Positions 18,615 through 28,290 of a stretch of 64,000 nucleotides of DNA are shown piece after piece. The position numbers and the translations under genes are program-made. This DNA comes from Candidatus Poribacteria bacterium (lineage in GTDB: Bacteria > Poribacteria > WGA-4E > WGA-3G), in assembly GCA_012267415.1 (NCBI GenBank), contig JAAXGN010000017.1:62001-126000 (forward strand), given 5' to 3'. The notes beneath the pieces were generated by a model that did not search any database, was not told the DNA's origin, and saw only the letters and a list, made by a program, of their open reading frames with translations. Each line of letters begins with the position of its first letter. The stretch's first letter is position 1.

Positions 18615-20648
18615 ATGCAAGAAGATTCACAGCGGAAGGCAAGTTCTGGTTTCATGACTCGCCGTAACTTCCTTAACACGGGTTTGAAAGTTGGTGCTGC
18701 TGCATTTACGACTGGTTTGTTGCCGCGTCTAAATGCCCGAGCAGAGAATAGATACAATGTTCTTTTCATAATTGTAGATGATTTGCGACCCATGCTCGGT
18801 TGCTACGGTATTGATGAAATGCATACCCCAAATATTGATAGGTTGGCAGAACAGGGAACACTTTTCAACCGTGCTTATTGTCAATATCCACTTTGCAATC
18901 CTTCTCGTGCATCAATACTAACAGGATTACGTCCGGAGACAACAAATGTACACAACAATTCCGCTGACTATAAGTACACTGTTCCTGATGCGATGGACAT
19001 ACCTCAATACTTTATGGGACAGGGATATAATACATATACTATTGGTAAAATTAAACACTATCCTGCCACCACCTCTTACGCTGGAAAACCTTCTTGGTTA
19101 GCACTTGATGTGTCTGATGATGAGCTTAATGATGGTATAAATGCGAAAAAAACTGAGGATCTTTTAGTTGAGATAAGAGATGAACTGTTCTTTTTAGCTG
19201 TCGGATTTGACAAACCGCATTTGCCTTTTTACGCACCACAAAGATACTATGATTTATATGATGAAGATACTTTCAATTTACCCACGACATCCGCCTATCC
19301 TCTGCATGCCCCAGATTATGCAGAAAACAGTATTGAATGGTTTAGAATATATCGAGATATACCATCTGGCGACGTTCCAATTTCTAATGAGAAGACCTTA
19401 GAGCTCATTCGAGCTTACGCAGCTTCTACGAGTTACATGGATGCACAAGTTGGTCGAGTTCTCAGACAGTTAGATGATCTGGGATTAACTGAAAAGACAG
19501 TGATTGTCTTTTGTGGGGACCATGGTTTTCATCTTGGTGAACACGGCACTTGGCGAAAGAATACACTCTATGAGATTGCTGCGCGTTCTCCGTTAATTAT
19601 CAGTGTTCCAGGACAGCGACCGTCTCAGACAGATGCACTGACCGAACTTGTAGATATTTACCCTACTCTGTGTGACGCATGTGAACTACCAATACCGACT
19701 CAGTTAGAAGGCTTGAGTCTCATCCCTGTAATAGAAGCACCTAATGTCTCCTGGAAAACCGGAGCAATTAGTTTTCTTAGACGTGCAGGCTCCAAATCAT
19801 ATTCTCTACGTACTGATAGATACCGTTATACTGAATGGGGGCCTCGCGGAAAATTTGGTCATGAACTATACGATTATCATGTGGACCCGAACGAAACTAT
19901 AAATGTTGCAGATTTTCCTGAATATTCAGAGCTTCTTGAACATCTAAGACAACGACTTCGGTCTGGCTGGAAGAACGAAATGCCGAATGGTACTAAGAAT
20001 CCACCGATACCCATGAGTATAATTCCTTGGGATGTAAATAATGATGGGATTGTTGATATACAAGACCTTATCCTTGTTTCAAATAATTTTGGGACAGTGA
20101 CAGTGCCTCTTGAAAATGACAAAATAGATGTGAATAAGGACGGCAGGGTTAATATCATCGATTTGCTCATAATAGCAGCGCATTTAGGTGAAACTACCAT
20201 CACCTCAGCCTCACCAAGAATTCTATCCGTTTTACCCGAGCATGTTGACAGTATTTCAGATTGGCTTATTGAGGCTCGGAAAGTAGATGACGGTTCTGAA
20301 GTTTTTCGTGATGGGATAGCCAAGTTGGAAGCACTTTTTGATACGATAAATCCGGAAAAAACTGTCCTTTTACCGAACTTCCCTAATCCTTTCAATCCAG
20401 AGACATGGATACCTTACGACTTAGCGCGAGATGCTAAGGTGGACATAAAAATCTATAATCTGAAAGGTGAGACTATCAGAGAACTCAAAATAGGTTTTCA
20501 AAACGCAGGTAGTTACCGGAGCAAAGAATTGGCGGCATATTGGGATGGACGTAATTCTACTGGTGAACTTGTCGCAAGTGGCGTTTATTTTTATATGCTT
20601 AGTACAGACCATATAAAAGTTACACGGAAAATGACAATACGAAAGTAG
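18615..20648 (+). CDS. Tat-exported sulfatase 3 with dockerin-like and sorting domains
   Basis: A 677-residue sulfatase. The Tat motif TRRNFLNTGLKVG lies near residue 16 and the AxA cleavage region near 37-40 (NARAENR). The active-site sequence is C94 in CNPSRASILTG, with FCGDHGFHLGEHG downstream. The dockerin-like pair is DVNNDGIVD and DVNKDGRVN; the sorting block starts at PNFPNPFNPETW and ends MTIRK. It is preceded by GGAGG at 18604-18608. The region between the metal motifs differs from sulfatases 1, 2 and 4, pointing to another specificity within the same family. Confidence 0.9.
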   Translation: MQEDSQRKASSGFMTRRNFLNTGLKVGAAAFTTGLLPRLNARAENRYNVLFIIVDDLRPMLGCYGIDEMHTPNIDRLAEQGTLFNRAYCQYPLCNPSRASILTGLRPETTNVHNNSADYKYTVPDAMDIPQYFMGQGYNTYTIGKIKHYPATTSYAGKPSWLALDVSDDELNDGINAKKTEDLLVEIRDELFFLAVGFDKPHLPFYAPQRYYDLYDEDTFNLPTTSAYPLHAPDYAENSIEWFRIYRDIPSGDVPISNEKTLELIRAYAASTSYMDAQVGRVLRQLDDLGLTEKTVIVFCGDHGFHLGEHGTWRKNTLYEIAARSPLIISVPGQRPSQTDALTELVDIYPTLCDACELPIPTQLEGLSLIPVIEAPNVSWKTGAISFLRRAGSKSYSLRTDRYRYTEWGPRGKFGHELYDYHVDPNETINVADFPEYSELLEHLRQRLRSGWKNEMPNGTKNPPIPMSIIPWDVNNDGIVDIQDLILVSNNFGTVTVPLENDKIDVNKDGRVNIIDLLIIAAHLGETTITSASPRILSVLPEHVDSISDWLIEARKVDDGSEVFRDGIAKLEALFDTINPEKTVLLPNFPNPFNPETWIPYDLARDAKVDIKIYNLKGETIRELKIGFQNAGSYRSKELAAYWDGRNSTGELVASGVYFYMLSTDHIKVTRKMTIRK

Positions 20649-20659
20649 AAATGTAACGA

Positions 20660-22696
20660 ATGAAGGACGATACTAAACAAGAAACTACTTCTCAAGTGTT
20701 TACACGACGTGATTTCATTTCAATAAGTATGAAGACAAGTGCAGCTGCTTTTACAGCAAGTCTTTTACCGAATCTCAATGTAGCTGCAGAAGAACGGTAT
20801 AATGTACTTTTCATTATGGTAGATGATTTGCGTCCTTTGTTAGGTTGTTATGGGCACTCAGAAATGCATACACCTAACATTGATAAATTAGCACAAAGGG
20901 GAACTGTATTTAACCGAGCGTATTGCCAATTTCCAGTATGCAATCCATCCCGTGCCTCTATATTGACGGGGTTACGTCCTGAGACGATTGGTGTTCGGGA
21001 TCTTTATACGCACTATCGTGACACAGTTCCCCAGGTTGTAACTCTTCCTCAATATTTTTTAACATACGGTTATCATACGCGTTCAATAGGCAAAATCTTA
21101 CACGGTTCTTTTATTGATAATCTCTCTTGGAGTGTTCCAGCGTGGCACCCCAATAGCAACACGTTTCATGACGATTCATCTTGGAATTCGTTAGACGTTT
21201 CTGACGATGCGTTAAGGGATGGTAAGGTTGCAAAGCAAACAATGGATGTATTAGAGGAATTACGTGATAAACAGTTCTTCCTATCTGTGGGTTTCTACAA
21301 ACCCCATTTGCCTTTCAATGTTCCAACAAGATATTACGATCTATACGATTCTCCCATTATTGAAAATGTCCCTGATGTATTTATCCATCCTCTACATGAG
21401 ATGGTGGTGTATTCGGATATGCCTTCAGAAGGTGGTAAACTTTCTAAAGAGAAAACCTTAGAATTGATCCGTGGCTATGCTGCTGCAACAAGTTATATGG
21501 ACGCGCAGGTTGGGCGCGTCTTGGATCACTTAGATGAACTTGAACTCACCGACAAAACAGTCATTGTTTTTGTTTCAGACCACGGTTTTCATCTTGGAGA
21601 GCACGGTACATTTGGAAAGAGAACTCCTTATGAAGTCTCAGTCCGTTCACCTTTGATTGTGAGTTACCCGAGACAGATTCATACTGGTGTGAAGACAGAA
21701 GCGATTGTTGAACTCGTTGATATTTATCCAACTTTATGTGATTTATGTCAACTTCCCATCCCCGATGGATTGGAAGGAATAAGTATGGGACCGGTCATTG
21801 AAAATCCAACAAGCCCATGGAAAACTGCAGCCTTTAGCCAAGTTGATATTGCTTTTTCTATTCACACTGAACAATATCGATACACAGAAACAGTAATTGG
21901 CAATCAGGTTTTTGGTAAAGGTTTGTACGATCACTATGTTGATCCTGATGAGAACATTAATTTAGCAAATTTACCCGAAAATGCTGAACTTGTTGCACTC
22001 CTTAGACAACGCCTTCGATCAGGATGGCAAGAAGCTTTACCAGATATACTAAAACAATTAAACCCTCCCCCACAGACTTTGTCTTGGGATATTAACAATG
22101 ATGGCATTGTTGATGTTGAAGATCTTTTATTGGTCTCTAACAATTTTGGAACAGAATCTCCTGACAACCCTAAAGTTGATGTTAATGAAGATGGTAACGT
22201 AAATATCATAGATTTGCTGATCGTTGCTGCGCACTTAGGTGAATCTTCTAATAAAGGGGCTCCAAGGACTATTTCTATAGCAGCTCGACACATAAACCAA
22301 GTCGCAAAATGGATCAGTGATGCGCGTAAAATCAATGATTCTTCTCCCATTTATTACAGAGGTATTAAAAATTTAGAGATGTTGATGAATTCAGTTGTTC
22401 CAAATGAAACGAGGCTTTTACCCAATTATCCAAATCCATTTAATCCAGAGACGTGGATACCTTACGATTTAGCACAAGATGCCAAGGTGAATATTAGAAT
22501 CTATAATCTAAAAGGTGAAACTATCAGAGAACTCAAAGTAGGTTTTCAAAATGCCGGCAGCTATCGGGGCAGAGAATTGGCAGCATATTGGGATGGACGT
22601 AATTCTGCTGGTGAACTTGTCGCAAGTGGAATCTATTTTTATACGCTTATTGCTGATAATGTAATTGCAACACGGCGCATGACTATAGTAAAATAA
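20660..22696 (+). CDS. Tat-exported sulfatase 4, mosaic paralogue
   Basis: A 678-residue sulfatase with a twin-arginine segment (TRRDFISISMKTS) near residue 15, formylglycine site C94 in CNPSRASILTG and metal motif VSDHGFHLGEHG. It looks mosaic. The catalytic domain follows sulfatase 1 (shared GHSEMHTPNIDKLAQRGTVF and DIYDSPIIENIPDV-like segments). The dockerin and linker follow sulfatase 2 (DNPKVDVNEDGNVNIIDLLI). The last 90 residues follow sulfatases 3 and 5 (IYNLKGETIRELKVGFQNAG). Function is as for the neighbours: an exported, surface-sorted sulfatase of unknown substrate. Confidence 0.9.
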   Translation: MKDDTKQETTSQVFTRRDFISISMKTSAAAFTASLLPNLNVAAEERYNVLFIMVDDLRPLLGCYGHSEMHTPNIDKLAQRGTVFNRAYCQFPVCNPSRASILTGLRPETIGVRDLYTHYRDTVPQVVTLPQYFLTYGYHTRSIGKILHGSFIDNLSWSVPAWHPNSNTFHDDSSWNSLDVSDDALRDGKVAKQTMDVLEELRDKQFFLSVGFYKPHLPFNVPTRYYDLYDSPIIENVPDVFIHPLHEMVVYSDMPSEGGKLSKEKTLELIRGYAAATSYMDAQVGRVLDHLDELELTDKTVIVFVSDHGFHLGEHGTFGKRTPYEVSVRSPLIVSYPRQIHTGVKTEAIVELVDIYPTLCDLCQLPIPDGLEGISMGPVIENPTSPWKTAAFSQVDIAFSIHTEQYRYTETVIGNQVFGKGLYDHYVDPDENINLANLPENAELVALLRQRLRSGWQEALPDILKQLNPPPQTLSWDINNDGIVDVEDLLLVSNNFGTESPDNPKVDVNEDGNVNIIDLLIVAAHLGESSNKGAPRTISIAARHINQVAKWISDARKINDSSPIYYRGIKNLEMLMNSVVPNETRLLPNYPNPFNPETWIPYDLAQDAKVNIRIYNLKGETIRELKVGFQNAGSYRGRELAAYWDGRNSAGELVASGIYFYTLIADNVIATRRMTIVK

Positions 22697-22699
22697 GAT

Positions 22700-24745
22700 A
22701 TGAAAAATAATATGAACAAGAATGTATTACCAAAAAGATTTACACGAAGAGAATTCCTATCTACAAGTATGAAGGTGGGGACTGCAGCAGCATTTACGAC
22801 ACATCTGTTACCAGATCCGAAGGCAGAAGCATCTGGATGTTATAACGTTCTACTAATTGTTGCCGATGACTTGCGACCACTGCTTGGGTGCTATGGTCAT
22901 TCAGAGATGCATACACCGAACATTGATGCCTTAGCAGCACGAGGCACGCTCTTCAACCGTGCCTATTGCCAATATCCACTCTGTAATCCATCACGTGTAC
23001 CTATGATGACGGGTTTGCGTCCAGAGACGACAGGTGTAGATGGAAACGTCACTGGATGGCATGAGATAATCCCAGAAGTATTGACACTACCACAACATTT
23101 CAAATCCCAAGGGTATCATACGCAATCAGTAGGTAAAATTGCACACGTTAACGCCTGGGGTGATACACTCTCCTGGAGTGTCCCGATTTGGTCTCAGGAT
23201 GTGGGAATTGACAGAACTACCACACCTTCTTGGCAGGCACTTGATGTTGAGGATGACGAACTTTTAGATGGTAAGATTGCAAATGCTTCTATTGAGATTC
23301 TGTCGGAGATTAAAAACCAGACGTTTTTCCTTGCTATAGGGTTTCATAATCCACATCTTCCTTACATTGTGCCTAAAAAATATTATGATCTATATGCCGT
23401 TGACACTTTTCAAGATATTTCATCCATTAACCCACATTTTAGCAATGACTTAAGAGACTATGCGGATATTCCGACTGGTAATACACGGATTTCTGAGATG
23501 AAGACATTAGAACTCATGCGTGGATATGCTGCATCAACAAGTTACATGGATGCCCAGGTTGGTCGTGTCCTACAACATCTGGATACTCTTGGAATTTCTC
23601 AAAACACTGTTATCGCTTTTACAAGTGACCACGGATTTCATTTAGGTGAGCAGGACAACTGGGGGAAAGCTACGCTTTTTGATGTTGCTCTTCGATCACC
23701 TTTGATTGTCAGTGTTCCAGGACAGCAGCCGAATAGAACAGATGCTCTCGTTGAACTTGTTGACATTTTTCCATCATTATGTGACCTATGTCAATTGTCT
23801 ACCCCCACACAATTGGAAGGTTTTAGTTTCGTACCAGTCATTGAACAACCGACGTATCCATGGAAAACAGCAGTTTTTAGTGAAATTGGTGGCAAAACTT
23901 ACTCCAAGAGATCCTCCATTCGTACAACCAGATATCGATATAGTTTCTGGGAAAACAGCAGAAGACGTGAACTTTATGATTACGACACAGATCCAACTGA
24001 ATCTGTGAACATAGTCAATCGTCCAGAAAACAGAGAACTTGTCGCACAGCTTGACGAAAAGCTCCACGCTGGCTGGAAAGAAGCATTGCCTGATATTACG
24101 TCCTATGTACCACTTCCAAATGCGCTTCTATGGGATATTGATAACAGTGGTATTGTGGATATACAGGACCTAATTCTTGTCTCAAACAACTTTGCTGCAC
24201 CAACCTTGCAATATCCAAAAGCAGATGTGAATAAAGATGGTCGGATTGACATCATTGACTTGCTTCTCATTGCAGCACATTTAGGAGAATCTTGCATAGT
24301 ATCAGCTCCGCCAACACGTTTATCTGTTTTACCTGAGCATGTTGAGCGTATTTCAGAATGGCTTACTGCAGCATACCAGATAGATGATGGTTCCGATGTT
24401 TTTCGCAACGGAATTGACAACTTGGAAGTCCTGCTTAATTCTGTTCTTCCAGCAAAAACAGCACTTCTGCCAAATTATCCCAACCCATTTAATCCAGAGA
24501 CGTGGATACCTTACGATTTAGCACAAGATGCAAAGGTGGATATTAAAATCTATAATCTAAAAGGTGAAACTATCAAAGAACTCAATATAGGTTTTCAAAA
24601 TGCCGGCAGCTACCGAAGCAGAGAAATGGCAGCATATTGGGATGGACGTAATTCTGCTGGTGAACTTGTCGCAAGTGGCGTTTATTTTTACAGTCTCAAC
24701 ACGGGTAAAGCAAGAGCAGTACGACGGATGACAATTGTGAAATAG
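22700..24745 (+). CDS. Tat-exported sulfatase 5 with dockerin-like and sorting domains
   Basis: A 681-residue sulfatase beginning 3 nt after the previous stop. The Tat motif TRREFLSTSMKVG is near residue 15, the formylglycine Cys is C95 in CNPSRVPMMTG, and FTSDHGFHLGEQD gives the metal site. The usual S/T-R-A-S of CNPSRAS is CNPSRVP here, a small departure after the essential CxPSR core. The dockerin-like motifs are DIDNSGIVD and DVNKDGRID, followed by the PNYPNPFNPETW block. It is the last of the five sulfatases; the Wzi-like gene starts 38 nt later. Confidence 0.9.
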   Translation: MKNNMNKNVLPKRFTRREFLSTSMKVGTAAAFTTHLLPDPKAEASGCYNVLLIVADDLRPLLGCYGHSEMHTPNIDALAARGTLFNRAYCQYPLCNPSRVPMMTGLRPETTGVDGNVTGWHEIIPEVLTLPQHFKSQGYHTQSVGKIAHVNAWGDTLSWSVPIWSQDVGIDRTTTPSWQALDVEDDELLDGKIANASIEILSEIKNQTFFLAIGFHNPHLPYIVPKKYYDLYAVDTFQDISSINPHFSNDLRDYADIPTGNTRISEMKTLELMRGYAASTSYMDAQVGRVLQHLDTLGISQNTVIAFTSDHGFHLGEQDNWGKATLFDVALRSPLIVSVPGQQPNRTDALVELVDIFPSLCDLCQLSTPTQLEGFSFVPVIEQPTYPWKTAVFSEIGGKTYSKRSSIRTTRYRYSFWENSRRRELYDYDTDPTESVNIVNRPENRELVAQLDEKLHAGWKEALPDITSYVPLPNALLWDIDNSGIVDIQDLILVSNNFAAPTLQYPKADVNKDGRIDIIDLLLIAAHLGESCIVSAPPTRLSVLPEHVERISEWLTAAYQIDDGSDVFRNGIDNLEVLLNSVLPAKTALLPNYPNPFNPETWIPYDLAQDAKVDIKIYNLKGETIKELNIGFQNAGSYRSREMAAYWDGRNSAGELVASGVYFYSLNTGKARAVRRMTIVK

Positions 24746-24783
24746 AATTGAGATGAACTACTTTTTTTCGGAGGCAGAAACAG

Positions 24784-26412
24784 ATGATTTTACGTATCGT
24801 TCTTATATTTAGCATATTTTTGCATATCTGGTCTATTTCAACTGCTGAAGCGGATTCTCTTATAAACGTTCCCTTAAATCCTGATTTATCGGACTTCAAC
24901 CGTGAAACCTACCGCTTTATCCATCGTTTACTTAATAAACGTGTCGTTTCTGGTGTCCCGCGTGGTTCTCTTCCCTTCACACGCAAACAGGTTGCATCTA
25001 TTCTCTTAGAAGCATCTGAAAAACTTGAAAACAACCAGATCGTATTGAGCGACATTGATCAGAAACGGTTAGATCAACTGTTAGCATTCTACACTGAAGC
25101 TGGAACTGAGACTCCGCCTAAACGCAGACTTCACCTGATGACGTTGACAGACGAATCTACGTATCGTTTTTCCTTTGATTTACGGGCTGCACAACAAGAG
25201 ATCACACGTTTAGTTGACAATGTATCGGAACTACCTGCTGATGAGGGTAATATGCATGTCACTACATTCTATCCGCATCTATACGGACAGTATAAGGATA
25301 GTTTCGCTTTTACAACAGATATGGCATATAGGTTCCTATACGGTGATATATTTGAGGATGTCTATCAAGATGAATCAAAATATAGACAATTGGAGGGAGA
25401 GTTAAAGAATAGGACCGCTGTTAATGCTTATATGAAGTTCAATACGGATTGGGCTGAATTCCTTGTTGGTCAGGATAACATTCAGTGGGGACCAGGTTAC
25501 AACGGGAGGCTATTGGTTTCTCATAACCCGATCTCGTTTGACATGCTGAAGATTCAGTCAACATTCAAGACTGTAACTTTCACCGGTTTTACGGCTATAT
25601 TGGAAGACAGATCAGTTGACATCAATGAGAAGTATATCTCAGGACATCGTGCGGAAGGGTATTTCTGGGATAGATTCGGATTTGGTATTTCTGAGGTAGT
25701 TGTCTATGGAAATCGTTTTGAGCCTGGTTATCTAAATCCTGTCAACATTTATCTGATAAGTGAACAGACGATATCACGTGCAGACAGTCGCACACCTGGT
25801 AGCGGTGATAATGTGTTTGCAAGTGTTGACCTACGGCTTAGACCTATTAACAACCTTGAGATATATGGCGAGTTGATGGTTGATGATGGAAATCCTGCTG
25901 CTAGTTTTAAGCACTGGGATACGAAATTTGGATTACTTGGTGGTATCTATCTTACTGATCCTTTTGGTTTACAAGATACTGATGTCCATGCAGAATACGC
26001 TTTTGTTAACCAATACGCCTATACGCATGTGAATCCGTATAATGTCTACAGACACTTCAGTTCAGTCATTGGACATCATATCGGTTCTGATGCAGACAAT
26101 TTTTGGATAGCGTTTCGTAGACGTTTTACCGATAAACTTGAAACTGTTTTCGGTTATGAGCTTGAAAGGCATGGGGAAGGAGACGTAACGTTAAGCCATT
26201 CACCCGATGCCCCTGCTGATGATGTATGGACTCCGCTTTCTGGTATTACTGAAAGTGAACACCGTTTGAAGTTGGGTTTTAATTGGGTTGATATAGGTCG
26301 GTATTCAATTTATGGAGAATGGTCACGCATCTGGCGAAGAAATGTTGATAATATAGCAGATATGAATGAATCGGGAAATGAGATTGAAGCAAAGGCACTC
26401 TATCGTTTTTAA
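24784..26412 (+). CDS. Wzi-like capsule assembly outer-membrane protein
   Basis: A 542-residue protein with a cleavable signal peptide (about residues 1-23, ending STAEA). An N-terminal helical segment with PRGSLPFTRKQVASILLEA near 56-76 and the body motif FLVGQDNIQWGPGYNGRLLVSHNPISF near 219-245 are characteristic of the Wzi/capsule assembly family. The rest is rich in alternating aromatic strands, as in an outer-membrane barrel. Wzi proteins help attach or organise capsule at the outer membrane. A GGAGG precedes the start. Its presence beside polymerase, flippase and glycosyltransferases is the best evidence that the locus makes a cell-bound polysaccharide. Confidence 0.8.
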   Translation: MILRIVLIFSIFLHIWSISTAEADSLINVPLNPDLSDFNRETYRFIHRLLNKRVVSGVPRGSLPFTRKQVASILLEASEKLENNQIVLSDIDQKRLDQLLAFYTEAGTETPPKRRLHLMTLTDESTYRFSFDLRAAQQEITRLVDNVSELPADEGNMHVTTFYPHLYGQYKDSFAFTTDMAYRFLYGDIFEDVYQDESKYRQLEGELKNRTAVNAYMKFNTDWAEFLVGQDNIQWGPGYNGRLLVSHNPISFDMLKIQSTFKTVTFTGFTAILEDRSVDINEKYISGHRAEGYFWDRFGFGISEVVVYGNRFEPGYLNPVNIYLISEQTISRADSRTPGSGDNVFASVDLRLRPINNLEIYGELMVDDGNPAASFKHWDTKFGLLGGIYLTDPFGLQDTDVHAEYAFVNQYAYTHVNPYNVYRHFSSVIGHHIGSDADNFWIAFRRRFTDKLETVFGYELERHGEGDVTLSHSPDAPADDVWTPLSGITESEHRLKLGFNWVDIGRYSIYGEWSRIWRRNVDNIADMNESGNEIEAKALYRF

Positions 26413-26469
26413 TGAATATTTCATATTTTTAATGTATCTAATGAGTGTTTCCAAAATAGAGGATTATCC

Positions 26470-27588
26470 ATGAAAATTAGAGTGTTAGGTATTCGAGGAC
26501 TTCCTGCTACATATAGCGGTTCTGAGACAGTGATGGGGGAGCTTGCGCCACGTTGGGTTGAAGCTGGACATGAAGTGATCGTCTACTGTAGAAAGGGATT
26601 TTTCAAAGAAAGACCTTCAGAATGGAAGGGGATAAAACTCATCTACCTACCGAGTATTGAACATAAGCTATTTAGCACGCTTAGTCATAGTTTCTTTGCG
26701 TCTATCCACGCATCCTTCTCGCCATCCGATATCGTTTTTGTTTGGAACGCTGGGAACGGTCCATTCGGCTGGTTCTTCAGAATGACTGGAAAGAAGGCGG
26801 TTATCAATGTTGATGGAATGGAGTGGTTAAGACCGAAATGGAAAGGTATAGGTGCAGTATATTTCAAATGGGCAGCAAAGATGGCAACTTCAGCATTTCC
26901 GCTGGTGATTACCGATGCTGAAGAGATGAAACGTCTCTACCTTGAAGAATTAGGTGCAGAAACAACCTATATCGCTTACGGTGCTAATATTGAACCTTCT
27001 GAACATCCTGAAGTGCTTGAGCAGTATGGTCTACAATCCAGAGATTATTATCTGATTGCAAGCCGTCTTGTTCCTGATAATAATGCAGACCTGATTATGG
27101 AAGCTTTTGTGACTTCTAATAGTGAGAAGAAACTTGCTATTGCTGGTGGTGCAGACTATAGAGGGAACAAAATGGAGAATGCGTTCTTGGATAAATTGAA
27201 AAGTATGGCAAATGAAAATGTGCTTTTTCTCGGACATATTGACAATTCTGATCATATCAAAGAACTACATCACCACTGTTTTGCTTATATTCATGGACAT
27301 CAATTTGGTGGAATCAATCCATCTATTTTGAAAGCTTTAGGATTTTCTAACTGCATCTTGGCACTCAACACCCCGTTCAACTACGAAGTTTTGGAAGGGG
27401 GAAAATACGGTGTGCTTTTTGACAAAAATGCCGAATCCCTCAAAACTCAGATTGAATCTTTAGAACAGAATCTGGAGAAGGTTGAAGATTTTCGTCAACG
27501 TGCAACGGAACAGATACATAAACGTTTTAATTGGGACCACATTGCTGAACAGTACATTGATGTATTCAATGAATTGCAGAAAAAATGA
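26470..27588 (+). CDS. GT4-type glycosyltransferase (DUF1972 family)
   Basis: A 372-residue GT-B glycosyltransferase. The N terminus MKIRVLGIRGLPATYSGSET fits the DUF1972/GT4 group often annotated as rhamnosyl- or other capsule glycosyltransferases. The C-terminal donor site contains GHQFGGINPSILKALGFSN near 276-294, the equivalent of the usual E-x7-E region. No leader is present, so it acts at the cytoplasmic face, adding a sugar to a lipid-linked or growing glycan. It is followed 41 nt later by the initiating sugar transferase. Donor and acceptor are unknown. Confidence 0.85.
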   Translation: MKIRVLGIRGLPATYSGSETVMGELAPRWVEAGHEVIVYCRKGFFKERPSEWKGIKLIYLPSIEHKLFSTLSHSFFASIHASFSPSDIVFVWNAGNGPFGWFFRMTGKKAVINVDGMEWLRPKWKGIGAVYFKWAAKMATSAFPLVITDAEEMKRLYLEELGAETTYIAYGANIEPSEHPEVLEQYGLQSRDYYLIASRLVPDNNADLIMEAFVTSNSEKKLAIAGGADYRGNKMENAFLDKLKSMANENVLFLGHIDNSDHIKELHHHCFAYIHGHQFGGINPSILKALGFSNCILALNTPFNYEVLEGGKYGVLFDKNAESLKTQIESLEQNLEKVEDFRQRATEQIHKRFNWDHIAEQYIDVFNELQKK

Positions 27589-27629
27589 CATAAGTTACAG
27601 TTAGGAATACAATTTAGGAAGAAAGCAAT

Positions 27630-28283
27630 ATGCCTGCTAAATATTGCATTACAAAACCTGATCTTTCATATATGAACCAACCAGCGGAACAGAATTCAGT
27701 TGTTAGTCTTAACTCCTTTTATGCAAAGAAAGGAAAATATCTATTGGATTTTGTTGCATCACTGCTTTTAATCTTGATATTTTCACCCTTAATGCTAATT
27801 ATAGCCGTATTGATAAAACTCTCTTCACGCGGCCCTGTGTTTTTCTCCCACAAACGAGTCGGTATAAACAATAGACTCTTTGTCATACATAAGTTCAGGA
27901 GTCTTCATATTGATACCCCGTCTTATTCAGAGAAACCTGATTCAACTGATGATGTACGTATTACTTCAATAGGAAAATGGATACGCAAGACCAGTTTAGA
28001 TGAATTACCACAGTTATTTAACGTGATTAAAGGTGAAATGAGTCTTGTCGGACCTCGACCAGAAATGCCATTTCTTGCTGAGGAATATGAGGAATGGGAG
28101 AACCAACGGCATCTTGTTAGACCTGGCATGACAGGATTGTGGCAACTGAGTCCGCGGAGACGGGGGACGATTCGTGAAGGTATTCCTGTTGATTTAGAGT
28201 ATATTGATAACCTATCTCTCTGGAATGACTTCAAGATTCTTCTGCGAACCTTCAAAGTCTTTTGGGATGATAATACCTATTAA
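27630..28283 (+). CDS. Initiating polyprenyl-phosphate sugar transferase
   Basis: A 217-residue bacterial sugar transferase (PF02397). One membrane helix (about residues 40-65, LLDFVASLLLILIFSPLMLI) is followed by the catalytic motifs GPVFFSHKRVG, KFRSL, KTSLDELPQLFNVIKGEMS and LVGPRPE near 133-140, then RPGMTGLWQLS. The family transfers sugar-1-phosphate from an NDP-sugar to undecaprenyl phosphate, the first committed step of capsule or O-antigen synthesis. The multi-TM N-terminal domain of WbaP/WcaJ is absent, so it is the short core type. A second possible ATG lies at 27672. It ends 7 bp before the convergent SDR gene. Confidence 0.88.
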   Translation: MPAKYCITKPDLSYMNQPAEQNSVVSLNSFYAKKGKYLLDFVASLLLILIFSPLMLIIAVLIKLSSRGPVFFSHKRVGINNRLFVIHKFRSLHIDTPSYSEKPDSTDDVRITSIGKWIRKTSLDELPQLFNVIKGEMSLVGPRPEMPFLAEEYEEWENQRHLVRPGMTGLWQLSPRRRGTIREGIPVDLEYIDNLSLWNDFKILLRTFKVFWDDNTY

Positions 28284-28290
28284 TGTTAAT

